From Culex pipiens pallens (Eukaryota > Arthropoda > Insecta > Diptera > Culicidae): a DNA stretch of 64,000 nucleotides. A model generated the notes under the pieces. The model saw nothing but the letters and a program-made list of their open reading frames with translations, made no database searches and was not told where the DNA came from. Location: the NCBI RefSeq assembly GCF_016801865.2, contig NC_068939.1, positions 68,342,877 through 68,406,876 on the forward strand, read 5' to 3'. The position numbers and the translations under genes were made by a program. Below are positions 37,425 through 49,899 of this stretch, in pieces; within the stretch, counting starts at the first letter, position 1; every line of letters begins with the position of its first letter.

Positions 37425-38345
37425 CAAAAATATTTCAATTTAGTTGAATGGTTTTTTATAGTTTTTGAAACACGAAAATGTTTGCAACGTATATCTTGGT
37501 GCACCATAGTCTGGTTGATGTGCTCCGTTAGTTACACTAAAATTCAATTCTCTGTGCTCTAAATTTTCACACTTCAGTGTTAGGAGAAAAAAATATATAT
37601 CGCTGACAAAAAAAGTTAAATCACAGATGTAACCTTTATGTTGAAAAATTATGAGTTAAAATTCTTATTGGGACAAACGTCATTAATTTTTTTAAATCAG
37701 ACAAACGTCAAAAAACCAAAACAAACCGATATGATCGAGGGGTTAATGGATGCAAAAATCAGGATCAATAAATAATAAAAACTTTTTCAAACTTTTATTT
37801 GATTTCATGTCAAAATTACAGAAATATGACAGGTAAGCGTTGTAAATAAATTTGGGTAACATTTATTTTTATATTCCATCAGGAAAATATTATGCATCGG
37901 TGGTCCCCTCGTAAGTTTTCATTCAGCCCAGTTAACGAGCAGCATTCGGTGACTGGGCTACGTTCTCAGCCCAGTTTCCGAACAAGAACTGCATAATCCT
38001 GCTCGAAAAAAGATTTTTTTATAAAATGTCCTAGACCTACCTTCATGTATAAATATCGGCTCAGAATCAAAAAAGTTACTTAATCCACTTTTAGGTGGTT
38101 AGTGCCTTCTTGACATTAATTCATCAAAATATTTGAGAGCCATCATAAAAGTGTATAAATAACACTTGAGTTCTTATAGCTTTTGATGGGGTTGTCTGAT
38201 CTTTACTTTGGACGCGTTGGAATGGTCTTTCAAATATAATATCTTTCTATAAATGTATAACATGACGGTTTTCTTACAAAAACCACTCTTTTCACAATTT
38301 TCCAGTCTTTGGCTCCGACTGTTTTTAAAGTTTTTTTTTCGAACT
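37425..38345. other. unassigned sequence with a small hairpin cluster
   Basis: AGCCCAGT at 37925 and 37968 and its inverse at 37952 can form alternative 8-bp stems; CGAGCAG near 37936 also has an inverse near 37999. A segment near 37497-37530 resembles 57670-57705. Otherwise AT-rich. Confidence 0.4.
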
Positions 38346-38373
38346 ACTTAACTAAACATTATGATTTACAGAT
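38346..38373. repeat. 28-bp direct repeat (left) around the satellite block
   Basis: Matches 40384-40411 at 26 of 28 bases and includes AACTAAACAT and ATGATTTACAGAT. It may be an old target duplication. Confidence 0.7.
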
Positions 38374-38842
38374 TAGCATTAGCATTAGCATTAGCAATAA
38401 AGGTCGCACAATTCCGGATGGCTGCACAACGCTTATCTTGCTGTTTAACTGTAATTAAACGTATGATAGCACTAGACTCTCATCCGGTTACAATATTCCA
38501 ACACGGGAGATACCATGTTTTCCTCTTTAGATGAGCGTGTAATACTATCCAGTAAGATAAGGGGCTCCTGGCCGGTACCTTGCTAACCTCGGGGATTGGA
38601 AGGTATGTTAGTAAACATCTATCTAGAATGCGCAGAGATCTCTACGTCACCTAGTGGTATAGATGTTTGTAGGGAGGTTTTGGACTCAATGTTAGTAAAT
38701 TGAACGTTTGTTTTTTTTAACACCACCACCACCACCACCACCAAAACCATACCATCACCACAAAAAGCCATGCTAGATTTTAATACAAATACATTACAAA
38801 ACGAACACAACAATAAAACCATCTTCCTGGCCCTGCTGCCCA
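38374..38842. other. leader of the satellite block
   Basis: Starts with about four ATTAGC units, continues with moderately GC-rich non-coding sequence and a (CAC)n run near 38722-38744, and joins the first satellite unit. It resembles no other part of the window. Confidence 0.45.
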
Positions 38843-40377
38843 CACGATACTGACGCGCAATAATATTAATTACCACAATGACCCCCACTGCATGCATGAC
38901 TCGAACATGAACACGAACATAGCACAAAGAGAACACCACAAAAATCCACCTTCCCATCACCACTGCTTGCACGATACTGACGCGCAATAATATCAATTAC
39001 CATAATGACCCCCCACTGCATGCATGACTCGAACATGAACACAAACATAGCACAAAGAGAACACCACAAAAATCCACCTTCCCATCACCACTACTTGCAC
39101 GATACTGACGCGCAATAATATCAATTACCATAATGACCCCCCACTGCATGCATGACTCGAACATGAACACAAACATAGCACAAAGAGAACACCACAAAAA
39201 TCCACCTTCCCATCACCACTGCTTGCACGATACTGACGCGCAATAATATCAATTACCATAATGACCCCCCACTGCATGCATGACTCGAACATGAACACGA
39301 ACATAGCACAAAGAGAACACCACAAAAATCCACCTTCCCATCACCACTGCTTGCACGATACTGACGCGCAATAATATCAATTACCATAATGACCCCCCAC
39401 TGCATGCATGACTCGAACATGAACACGAACATAGCACAAAGAGAACACCACAAAAATCTATCTTCCCATCACCACTGCTTGCACGATACTGACGCGCAAT
39501 AATATCAATTACCATAATGACCCCCCACTGCATGCATGACTCGAACATGAACACGAACATAGCACAAAGAGAACACCACAAAAATCCACCTTCCCATCAC
39601 CACTGCTTGCACGATACTGACGCGCAATAATATCAATTACCATAATGACCCCCCACTGCATGCACGACTCGAACATGAACACGAACATAGCACAAAGAGA
39701 ACACCACAAAAATCTATCTTCCCATCACCACTGCTTGCACGATACTGACGCGCAATAATATCAATTACCATAATGACCCCCCACTGCATGCATGACTCGA
39801 ACATGAACACAAACATAGCACAAAGAGAACACCACAAAAATCCACCTTCCCATCACCACTGCTTGCACGATACTGACGCGCAATAATATCAATTACCATA
39901 ATGACCCCCCACTGCATGCATGACTCGAACATGAACACAAACATAGCACAAAGAGAACACCACAAAAATCCACCTTCCCATCACCACTGCTTGCACGATA
40001 CTGACGCGCAATAATATCAATTACCATAATGACCCCCCACTGCATGCATGACTCGAACATGAACACGAACATAGCACAAAGAGAACACCACAAAAATCCA
40101 CCTTCCCATCACCACTGCTTGCACGATACTGACGCGCAATAATATCAATTACCATAATGACCCCCCACTGCATGCATGACTCGAACATGAACACGAACAT
40201 AGCACAAAGAGAACACCACAAAAATCTATCTTCCCATCACCACTGCTTGCACGATACTGACGCGCAATAATATCAATTACCATAATGACCCCCCACTGCA
40301 TGCATGACTCGAACATGAACACGAACATAGCACAAAGAGAACACCACAAAAATCCATCTTCCCATCACCACTGCTTG
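38843..40377. repeat. 128-bp satellite, 12 tandem units
   Basis: Units start at 38843 (127 bp, the most diverged), then every 128 bp from 38970 to 40250, with a 9-base stub at 40378. Units 2-12 are nearly identical. They differ at a few diagnostic sites: AACACAAAC or AACACGAAC, and ATCCACC, ATCTATC or ATCCATC. These give a type order A A B C B C / A A B C D, a six-unit (768-bp) higher-order pattern. On the minus strand each unit holds a 66-codon frame because 128 is not a multiple of three and stops happen to be sparse; I do not treat it as coding. Confidence 0.98.
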
Positions 40378-40383
40378 CACGAT

Positions 40384-40411
40384 ACTCAACTAAACATGAT
40401 GATTTACAGAT
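40384..40411. repeat. 28-bp direct repeat (right) around the satellite block
   Basis: Partner of 38346-38373; begins just after the satellite stub. Confidence 0.7.
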
Positions 40412-40671
40412 AGTGACTTAAAAGACCCCAACACGGATCGAATGAGACCAAACGGTTAAAATTGGCTCAGACAGTGCTGAAATAATCAAGTGCAACTATT
40501 TTGATCATCACCTAACCACACACACACACACAGACATTTGCAATTGATTCTGAGTCGATATGTATACGTGAAGGTGGGTCTAGGAGGCCAAATCAAGAAG
40601 TTCATTTTCCGAGTGATTTTATAGCCTTTCCTCAGTGAGGAAGGCAAAATAAAAACATTGTTGGGGCCAAA
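40412..40671. repeat. probable mosquito interspersed repeat fragment
   Basis: Contains a short CA tract near 40517, AAGGTGGGTCTAGGAGG and CCTTTCCTCAGTGAGGAAGG (a perfect inverted repeat). I recall similar wording in mosquito repeats, but only from memory. The right end is lost in the gap. Confidence 0.35.
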
Positions 40672-40771
40672 NNNNNNNNNNNNNNNNNNNNNNNNNNNNN
40701 NNNNNNNNNNNNNNNNNNNNNNNNNNNNNNNNNNNNNNNNNNNNNNNNNNNNNNNNNNNNNNNNNNNNNNN
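40672..40771. other. assembly gap, 100 N
   Basis: Exactly 100 undetermined bases, the usual placeholder for a gap of unknown size. It lies 260 bases from the satellite block, so collapse of repeats here is possible. Confidence 1.
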
Positions 40772-42549
40772 ATAGCTGACAAACATTATAGTGCATAATG
40801 GAATGCTTTTCATTGTGGAGAATAAAATCATAAACTACTCCTTTAACTACTGTTTTTATTTATTAAAGAAGAATTCTTCTTACTTTTTTTGTTTTGTTTA
40901 AGAATTATTGTTCTTATCAGATAAAACTTTTTTTACAACAGTTCTTACCTGTCAAATGTACTAATTTTACCCTCTCAAACATTTATTTTTGATTATTGCA
41001 GTTTATCACAATTTGTGCTTTAGGCAGCAAAGAGTACTAAGAATATACAACATGTTGTTACTTATGTCTTTTCATGAACGAATTCCGTTTTTGGTATGCG
41101 AATCATCAATATTATCGCCAATTATCTTTTCGAATTTCAACATTTGTAAATGATTGCACGCCGATAAATTTTCTTTGCCAAACTTCCCACAAACAAAATT
41201 AATCAACCTCAAAACAAACTCCCAAATATCAACCCCTTTCCCGGCACCCCCCCTTCGGGGGCGGAAAAGCTTGTCGGGTCAGGTGTTTTTCTAGCCAATT
41301 AATTACCCCAACCGGGTCCAGCGAGCCAACCTTCACATTTTTCTGACTTTCATCACCTTTGGTCGGTGCGAGGTGTGAAAAATTTGCCCACAGGAAGAGC
41401 GAGATTACCACCGTTGCTCTTGAGCGGTTGGCGGAAAATGTTTGTAAATTTTGTGGGAAAATATTTTGCTCGCAATTTGATTCTGGCGGGTGTGACACCA
41501 AAGGAGAAATTCTGTCAGTTGGAGGGAGGGGGGTTGAGCATTTTTCATCGGGAAAATTTTCATGCCTAAGTCATCGAATGTGAAATATTCATGTCAAGTG
41601 GATAAAATTGAGACCATCGACAATTATAAACAACAAATTTGTCTCGAAATCTAAAATGTATAATGCAGTGATATTTTAGATGCTGTAAATCTTATGATTG
41701 AGCAAACAATCCTACTCATAATACAATAGTCCTTTAAGCTTTGTTTACCTTCAAAACATACTCGCAAATATTTAAACAACTCCTGTGTATCCTGTTCATT
41801 CAAAAGAACACCCTTTCTCCATGTCTACGTGTGGTGGCTTGCTAGACAATGAACCAGCCACCAATTGTTTCACTCTTTTCACAGCCATTAAGCTCAATTC
41901 TTTCCATTGCCAAGTGATTGTTCATCCATACAGCCCAGAACCGGCTGCTGCTGCTCTTCTGCCAGGAGATTCCCATTTTGCCATTGAGAAGAAGGAGACT
42001 CGGTTTTCGCTTCCTGTGAGCGAACACGTAAATCGTGTGAAATATGCACATGTATCTTACCACCCTCAAACCTTCCTTCGTCATCGTCCTCGTATGTGTT
42101 GTGCTTTTTCCCGCTTTTCCTTCAGGAAAAATGTTTTCCACCACCCATCATCCGATCTCCCTCCACTAGATGAGGGCTGAGGGGAGCGATAAAATGTGTT
42201 TTATTTATGGCGAATTAAGATACAATACACCAATATTCCACCGGCGGTTTCCCTCGGCAAAACCCCGTTATTGTTAACGCCCGGAGTTCCGGTTCCGTGT
42301 GGTGGAGTCCCGGCAAACCCAGGTTCGTCTTGCACGCCCAGGCAAACAATTCATTCATTCACCATAAGCTCGGAACAGAAAGATAGTGATTAAAGTGATG
42401 CCAGATCATTTGAAATCTCTTAAAATTACCATACAGCTCGTCAATTACATCATTTTTTTGATAAGTTCCTATAAGCTCATATGTTTTTAGGACCTAAACC
42501 CTTTCTTATTTTTTATTGATAGCTTTAGTTTTTCGTTGAAAAGGTCCTT
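40772..42549. other. unassigned non-repetitive sequence
   Basis: AT-rich to 41170, then patches of mixed composition (41225-41570, 41800-42360). Overlapping frames of about 65-130 codons exist on both strands, without recognisable domains or splice context. Confidence 0.4.
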
Positions 42550-43325
42550 GGGTAATTCTCCGCCAACTCACACAGCAGTTGCCCCGACCCCTCTTCGATT
42601 TGCGTGAAACTTTGTCCTAAGGGGTAACTTTTGTCCCTGATCACGAATCCGAGGTCCATTTTTTGATATCTCGTGACGGAGGGGCGGTACGACCCCTTCC
42701 ATTTTTGAACATGTGAAAAAAGAGGTGTTTTTCAATAATTTGCAGCCTGAAACGGTGATGAGATAGAAATTTGGTGTCAAAGGGACTTTTGTGTAAAATT
42801 AGACGCCCGATTTGATGGCGTACTCAGAATTCCGAATAAACGTATTTTTCATCGAAAAAAACACTAATTTTTTTTTTAAAATTCTCCCATTTTCCGTTAC
42901 TCGACTGTAAAAAATTTTGGAACATGTCATTTTATGGGAAATTTAATGTACTTTTCGAATCTACATTGTCCCAGAAGGGTAATTTTTTCATTTGGAACAA
43001 AATTTATCATTTTAAAATTTCGTGTTTTTTCTAACTTTGCAGGGTTATTTTTTAGAGTATAACAATGTACTACAAAGTTGTAGAGCAGACAATTACAAAA
43101 ATTTTGATTTATAGACATAAGGGGTTTGCTTGTAAACATCACGAGTTATCGCGATTTTACGAAAAAAAGTTTTGAAAAAGTTGGTCATCATCGATCATGG
43201 CCATTCATGGTCACCCGCGACAGACACGGACGACGAAACAAAGAGAAACGCAAAAAGTAACTTTTTCAACACTTGTTTTGGTAAAATCGCGATAACTAGT
43301 GATGTTTACAAGCAAACCCCATATG
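42550..43325. mobile_element. foldback family, copy 4 (right arm mostly missing)
   Basis: Complete left arm from GGGTAATTCTC and the loop around 43185-43255, then only about 60 bp of the right arm before similarity ends near 43325. Truncation is probably a deletion, as no insertion boundary is visible. Confidence 0.85.
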
Positions 43326-43373
43326 TTTACAAAATTATTTCATACAAAACTTGTATCAACATCGTGAAACATA

Positions 43374-43690
43374 CACCCACAGTAGAATAACTCAATACCA
43401 AAATAAAATGGAAGAATAAACCTCTCGCGGGTGAACCACCACGAAATTGTGTTCATTTGTTCATTGAAACAGTTCATCCCTTTGAGTGGCTTATATTGGC
43501 AAATGACCATCTCATAGTCATCGAACTTTGGTGGCCGATACGGCAAAGGCGCGGTTCGATATGTCAAAGGTCTTGGGTTCGAGTCTACATATCGACACTT
43601 CTTTTTTGGTTGATGAACTGCTTTGAAAATGCACTCATGAGAAAAACGCTCTCACCAATCTCGGGATTTGACAGCCTTGTAACATGCTAT
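43374..43690 (+). mobile_element. tRNA-like-bearing element, right-truncated copy
   Basis: Begins TA|CACCCACAG and is homologous in order to 59245-59662 read on minus: GTTCATTTGTTCATTGAA, then the tRNA-like module, then a T-rich stretch and a CTCTCACCAATCTCGGG tract. The terminal GGGTGTA is missing, and the right limit is approximate. Confidence 0.6.
43525..43597 (+). pseudogene. tRNA-like module (class II type)
   Basis: Box A-like TGGCCGATACGGC at 43532 and box B GGTTCGAGTCT at 43576-43586. TGGCCGA starts are typical of leucine and serine tRNAs. It shares GTCAAAGGTCT with the module at 59407-59480. Spacing and stems are degenerate. Confidence 0.6.
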
Positions 43691-43839
43691 CAGTTTAAAA
43701 ATTAACCCTGGATTTGTTTAAATTTTCGATAAGATTTGATAAAACAATCATAAAGCAACAAATTGCATATTGACTTGCAGTCAGCTGAAAACTTTTTAAA
43801 TTGAGTTTTACAGTATATTATTTTTGTGTAATTTCAATG

Positions 43840-45385
43840 CACAGTGGTCCAGATCGCAAAATTAAGTGAAAAATGAGTTTGCCGAAAAAGGGCGAAGTTT
43901 TGTAGCTCTGGTGTCTTCAGAAGAGTTGTTGCAAATGGAAGGAATAACTTTTGGTTTGGTTGAAAATTAGGGTGGTGCACGATTAGGGTGATTTTGAAAA
44001 TCTAACTTTACAGAAATATTTTTGGGAATTTTGTTGTCTTCTAGAAAGTTGTTAGACTTGCCAATCCAAGCAACTTTGTCCAAGACACAATAAATTTATA
44101 ATCTACGCTTTCTATGACCAAATTTATAGAAAGCATCTGAGTAAACCTTCAAAAATCAGTTTGTTGAACGCGGCATTTCAGATTTAAGCTTTAGAGAAAA
44201 GTAATATTCGGAGCACTTTTAGAGCTTTATAAAACGAACATTTTTATTTTTTGACATGTCAATTTGGACTTAATGGTCAAAAGTAACAGCAATTTTAAGG
44301 TAAAAAATTTGCAAATTTAAAACTTAAATATCTCGAAAAGGTGCAAGCCAAATTTTAAGCACCAGGTTGCATTTGAAAGAGGAGATCTAGCACTATATAC
44401 GCTGAAAAAATCTCAGGGGTGTTTTCTTTAAACTCGAGATATCTTCATTTTAAAAAGTCTTATTTTCAAGGGAAAACCATATGGGGTCACCCTAACGAAA
44501 TTCGAAAATTGATTAAATATATGTTTTTCCATGCAATTTTGCCCGCTGAATCTGAATTTACCCTCAGAATTGAGCCAAAAAGTCGAAACATATAATTTTT
44601 GGTCATAATTTGGGTGTATATGATAATTTTACAAGGAAACCCAAAATATTAACAAAAATTTTATTTTTCGACACTTTGGCTCAATTCTGAGGGAATATTC
44701 AGATTCAGCTGGCAAAATAACATAGAAAAACATATATTTAAACAATTTAATAATTTTATTAGGGTAGTCCCATATGGTTTATCCTTGAAAATTAAACTTT
44801 TTCAAATGACGATATCTCGAGTTCAAAGAAAAATACCCCTGAGATTTTTTAAGTGTTAGTTGTGCTAGATCTCCTCTTTGAAATGCAATCAAGTGCTTTA
44901 AATTTGGCTTGCGCTTCTTCAATATATTTAAGTTTTAAATTTGCAACTTTTTTACATTAAAATGGCTGTAACTTTTGACCCTTTAGTCCATATTGACATG
45001 TCAAACAATAAAAATGATCGTTTTTTAGAGCTCTAAAAGTGTTCTGAATACCACTTTTCTCTAAAGCTTAACCCTGAAATGCCACGTTCAAAAAACTGAT
45101 TTTTGAAGGTTTGCTCAGATGCTTTTTATAAATTTGGTCATAGAAGGCGTAGATTACGAGATAAAATTCCAACAACTTTTTAGAAGACAACAAAAATCCT
45201 AAAAATATTTCTGTAAAGTTAGATTTTCAAAATCACCCTAATCGTAAACCACCCTAATTTTCAATTAAATCAAAAGTCACCCCTTTTTATTTGCAACAAC
45301 TCTTATGAAGACACCAAAGCTCCAACACATCACCATTTTTTGGAAAATCCATTTTCCACTTAATTTTGCGATCTGGACCACTGTG
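43840..45385. mobile_element. Transib-like palindromic element, CACAGTG ends
   Basis: The first 29 bases at both ends are identical in inverse orientation and start CACAGTGGTCC. CAATG lies immediately outside both ends (43835-43839, 45386-45390). Transib elements have CAC(A/T)(A/G)TG-type termini and 5-bp duplications, and CACAGTG is the consensus RSS heptamer of V(D)J recombination. Arms of about 750 bp pair around a ~65-bp centre near 44630. No transposase frame, so it is non-autonomous. Confidence 0.8.
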
Positions 45386-45823
45386 CAATGTACCATAAAA
45401 AGTTTGTTGTATAGTTTTTTCAATCATCAAAACAATGCTTGTCTATGCCACTAGTTGCAAAAAAAAAAAATAAGCACGAAACGTGCGAATTTATTGAGTT
45501 GGTTAAAAAAGATCTCATCAGTCCTTGTAGCGAAGTAGTTCTTTTTGATTCTGTTATTATTGATGAAAAAAAAACGTGGGCGTTTCGTTTTTCTAGAATG
45601 ACAAGAAGTAATAGTAGTTTCACAATGGAGCTGCAAAAAGTTTTTTTTTTTGCAATTCCGCTGTAAACTGTCAAATTTTCCTGTCCTTCTGGATAAACGA
45701 AACGGCCTACTTTTCCCTACCAAAAATAACAGAATTGAAAATTAATACCTTTCAATACCAGTGCTGAAAAGTTCTACTTTTCAGCACTGTAATGGGTGTT
45801 GAAAAGTTGAATTTTTCAAAAAC

Positions 45824-46043
45824 TACACAAAAAAAATCATGGTAATATTACATCTGGGAAGGGGTACATCTTTTATGTCAGAAAAAAGGTGTAATTTTAC
45901 CTCTGGAAATGTGTAATTTTACCACTTTTCTGGTGTAATGTCACTTTTTCAGTCTAAATTGAGGTAAAATTACATCATAAAAGAGGTAATATTCAACCTT
46001 CCAAAATTACAGCTTCCAAATTTACATTATTTTTTTCTGTGTA
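45824..46043. mobile_element. 220-bp MITE, word TGTAATTTTACC
   Basis: Ends TACACAAAAAAAATCATG and the inverse of the right end (TACACAGAAAAAAATAATG) match with few changes. Forms of GTGTAATTTTACC recur at least five times inside in both senses. No clear target duplication. Confidence 0.65.
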
Positions 46044-47933
46044 GTATCGAAAAGTAACATTTTTTTTTGTTTTGAACGTTGAATTTACTAAATACATGAA
46101 TGTTTGATATAAAATTCCATTCTAGAAGCGTTTTTTGAAATGGCAAAAAATGTTGTAAGCAACTCGTTGCTAAACTTGATTTTTTCAACACGCGTCGTAT
46201 TTATCCAACACGATAAACCTCGTTTGCAAATTGCATAAACTACTATTTTCGAACTTAGAGATTGTAAATCGGCCTTTTTTAAATTGTTGACGTCCATATT
46301 AAGTCTAATTAAAAAAAATACTTCAATGATTCTTTCGGAATGATTAAGTTTTACTTGAAAAGATTTTTGATAATTGATTTTAGATTGACTCAGTGAACTT
46401 CAATGATTTGTATGGAAAATATACCCTCTATATTTTTCGTAAAAGAAAAACCATTTAAAACGAATTTTAAAAGTTTTTGTCAATCTGGCATCCCCAAAAG
46501 ACCCCACACGTATGTGGTTTCACACCAAAAGACAACCTCCTTCTCTCTCTTCTTGTGTTTGCCAACCCGGCAATGTATGGAAAGGATCCCGAGCATCAAC
46601 CAGACAAAAGAAGCATAAAATATGACTTGCTCATCTTTTCGAAGACTGTCTGCGTCTGTGTGTGTATGCATTTCTCCCCCCAACACAATGCACTCTCATG
46701 CTGCTGCTCTGAGTAGGTTTATCTCGTGTGTTCTCTGTGACTAAGCTATGATTACAGACTCCCCCACAAATGCAACAACACCCGGCTCTGGTGCTCTCTT
46801 ATGGAAATTCCATCTATTGCAGCTGGAAAGTCAGGATTCTTAGGGTGGTGGTGAGGCGACGACGACTGTGTGGTGAATTGAACGAATTTCAAATGGAGAA
46901 TGACAAAAGGATTTTCCCTTCCAGGGAAAGAGCATAAGCTTTCGGTACGTGCCCGGATTAGAGTTGGTCCTGCCCGGGAAGTAAGTTAAGTCATGCATCT
47001 CCGGGACTGCCTTCGGGTTTGAGTTTGACTTGGTCGGAAGCATTTGTTGCTTCCATGCCGAGCTGGCTGCAATATGTGGAGAGTGGAGATTATGAATTAC
47101 TATAAATCTCAATTTGCTTGCCAGGATTAGGGACCGTGTTGACGATCATATCATTATGCAGATTCGAAAGCTTAGAGGAAGGGTGGTCACTTTTTGGCTA
47201 TTTTTGTATTTTTTTTTGAAATGGGAAACTTTATAATATTTTGTATGTTGCCATAGAGAATTTGGAATCATACTGAATAAGTTTGAATTAAACAAGCAAA
47301 ATTAATCGTTTGTAGAAATATTGTTCTATCCGTCATGTATTTTTTCCACTTTTTTTAAAGTGGAAGTAGCTCAGGCAAAGAAGAAGCAATCCAAGGTGTA
47401 GCTTATTCCGGAGGAAATCAAATTTTTGAAACTCTAAACATGAACGAAAACTCAAAGTCGCTCGAAAAGGATCCCTCGTCCTTTGGATTGTTAGAATTAG
47501 GAATACTATAACTATATACATGCTGGGCCTCTGTCCATTTTACAAGGGCCCGAAAGTTCTAAATAACGTGTGAATCCGATTGATGCAAACGTTCTTTAGG
47601 GCGGGGCTTGTCGATTCAAGCTGAGGTACCTCGCGCATGGCTAGCCTGCGTAGAAATGGGTCACCAAAGCTCGGCAGAGCTAACAAAAACTGTAAATAAA
47701 ATCTGTACCGAATTTGTCATATTTTAAAGCATTTCAAATTTGAACTCACTAGTCTTAAATGTGGTTTGATAATATTTGAAGTACTTTTATCCTCTGATAC
47801 AAATTTAAGAAAAAGAGAAATTTAATGAGAATAAGATCAGTTTTTTGAACTTTAGTCATACTTTATACTTTATTTTTCCAAGAAAAACAATCTCAAACTT
47901 CGTTAAAATCTAAACATCAATACATCTAGAATT
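46044..47933. other. unassigned sequence with mixed-composition patches
   Basis: 46470-47160 is less AT-rich, with CT-rich runs and no repeats recognised. 47520-47690 is an isolated GC-richer block in AT-rich DNA that looks foreign to its surroundings but shows no ends I can define. No supported exon. Confidence 0.35.
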
Positions 47934-48109
47934 CACAGTAAAAAAATGCTAATGGTAATGCTTCCAGTATTTTTGTAAAAAAAAATTACTTTGTTTCTGT
48001 TGAATTACATTTATTTACATATATTTTTGAAAAAAAAAACACTCGAAAACAGGAAAAACAACAATATCGGAATTTTCAACCTTTCGAAATTAAACTTTTT
48101 TTTACTGTG
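47934..48109. mobile_element. probable 176-bp MITE, CACAGTAAAAAA ends
   Basis: CACAGTAAAAAAATG at the left and TTTTTTTTACTGTG at the right are inverted. A-rich ends could pair by chance and no target duplication is visible. Confidence 0.4.
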
Positions 48110-49899
48110 TTGATTATCCGTTCCATTTTGTACAATCGTTTATTTTTTTCGTTATCCCTGAAAATACTCTGAAGTGGCCTACGAATTTGTTACTCAAGAT
48201 AGTGGCAACCTGGGCAGTACTGCATTATGGAATAAAAGCATTTGGTATCAAACACTGAAATTTCACTAATATAATCGAGTCAGGAAAGTATTTTATTATT
48301 TTTCTAATATTTTCTTGGGATCTTTTCTATAAACTCAAAGGCCAATTTGCATACAAGCCACTATAATAAAGAATAAATAAAGCTATAGCTTTTTTTATAA
48401 GAATTTCTGAAACCATCCGATATTTTTGAAAATAACCATTGATAAAAACTGGCAACTAAAACTTCAATAAAAAGGCACACATTAAATTTATGGTCCTTTT
48501 ACGAATGTATAATCCCGGTACGAGAATCGAACTGACAATTTGATTTTTTTAAATTTTGTTCCTTATTAAATATATTCTAAATACAATCGGCGTACACGTA
48601 AATCGACCCAAACGGAACCAGATCGGAAGTGGATATCCAGAGCAGCAGACGATGCCGTCGCCGATTATCATTATGGTGATTGTTATTGTCATCATTACGA
48701 TTTTTATTCACAATTTATCCACGCATTGCAATGGTACGCCAACAATCAACATCCGCCCACACGAGAAACATCCATATGTGCCTCGGAATGGGAGGTTTCC
48801 AATTTCTAGTTCCAGACAATTTAAATTTATAGATTTTGTTGCAACAACACCATTGAGTTGAACGAACGCTGGCAACAACGTCGCTGGCAACACTGCTCCG
48901 GATTCATATCAAAAGAGTGCATCTCCGGCCAGCCAACTGCAATGACGTCCTTGTGTTGGGGTAGGTTGTTACTATTTTGCATCATCATCACAACCCATAA
49001 TGCAACCGTTAGTACATATGTAGAATCTACACTGTATGTGTTGCCAGTACACACAAACACACCTTATTTGGAGAAAATGGGAACATCCGGACGGCCTGCG
49101 GCGGGAGTTGTTTTGTAAATGTGGGCAAAAACAGGTTCGCGTGAATCAGACCGTGAAAATATGCTTATTTCGGGGTCGTTGTTCTGTTTCAAGTTTGGAG
49201 TTGAAATGTGGAAAGACGTCTCGTTGATTTAATTACTTACAGATCCTTGCCTTTAATATAATAACCTGAACAATTTGTTTGCTTGTATCAACCTGGTCGA
49301 CTCCTTGAGAAAAGGTCAACTTAAAAGTCCTCCAGATATTCTTAAGGTCTACCTTTCAATTATTTGCAGAGCTTGTAATTGATTTATCGCAGCTAAATGA
49401 CCATTACGAGGATGTCCTTCAAAGTAGTTACACACGCTCGTCCAATCAGCAGTAACACTTTTCCACGTCTACGCCTGTCAATCCAAGCTAAAATCTATAA
49501 CACCTGTTATCAAACACTCCGAGAAGCCCACCCGGCCCACGTTTTGCCGGAAGATCTGGGACGAACCGTTCCAGAGTATTCCCACTTGTTTCCACCCGCC
49601 TCCGGACTGTCTGTCAGTCTCAGCTGTCACACATCCTTACACGAGTGGAGACTCTACACTGACGGGAAGGGGCTTTCCGGGTTTCTCTGAATGTTGCACA
49701 AGCACACCTAATGTGCTTCAGGACTGAGGAACCTCTGTCTTCTTCAAGGAGAGGTAACGTACTATAAACGAACTTCTTAACCAACGCGTTTAATGGTGAA
49801 CTGTTAAATACCAAGTGACTGTTTTGAAATGAAATTTGATGTTTGGCAACCCTGACAACTAACCATACACAATAATAAGTGTACTTACCCTAGTTACCT
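48110..49899. other. unassigned sequence
   Basis: AT-rich to 48550, then mixed composition to about 49740. No repeats recognised and frames are short and overlapping. CGCTGGCAACA is duplicated near 48867 and 48882. Confidence 0.35.

Noticed and set aside
38866..40349. Eleven overlapping 66-67 codon minus-strand frames as a gene family
   Set aside because: They are the satellite unit translated again and again; they overlap and follow the 128-bp period.
38843..40377. CRISPR array
   Set aside because: Units are contiguous with no variable spacers and the DNA is eukaryotic.
47934..48109. Second Transib-like element (CACAGTA ends)
   Set aside because: Last heptamer base differs and no 5-bp duplication is present; listed only as a weak MITE.
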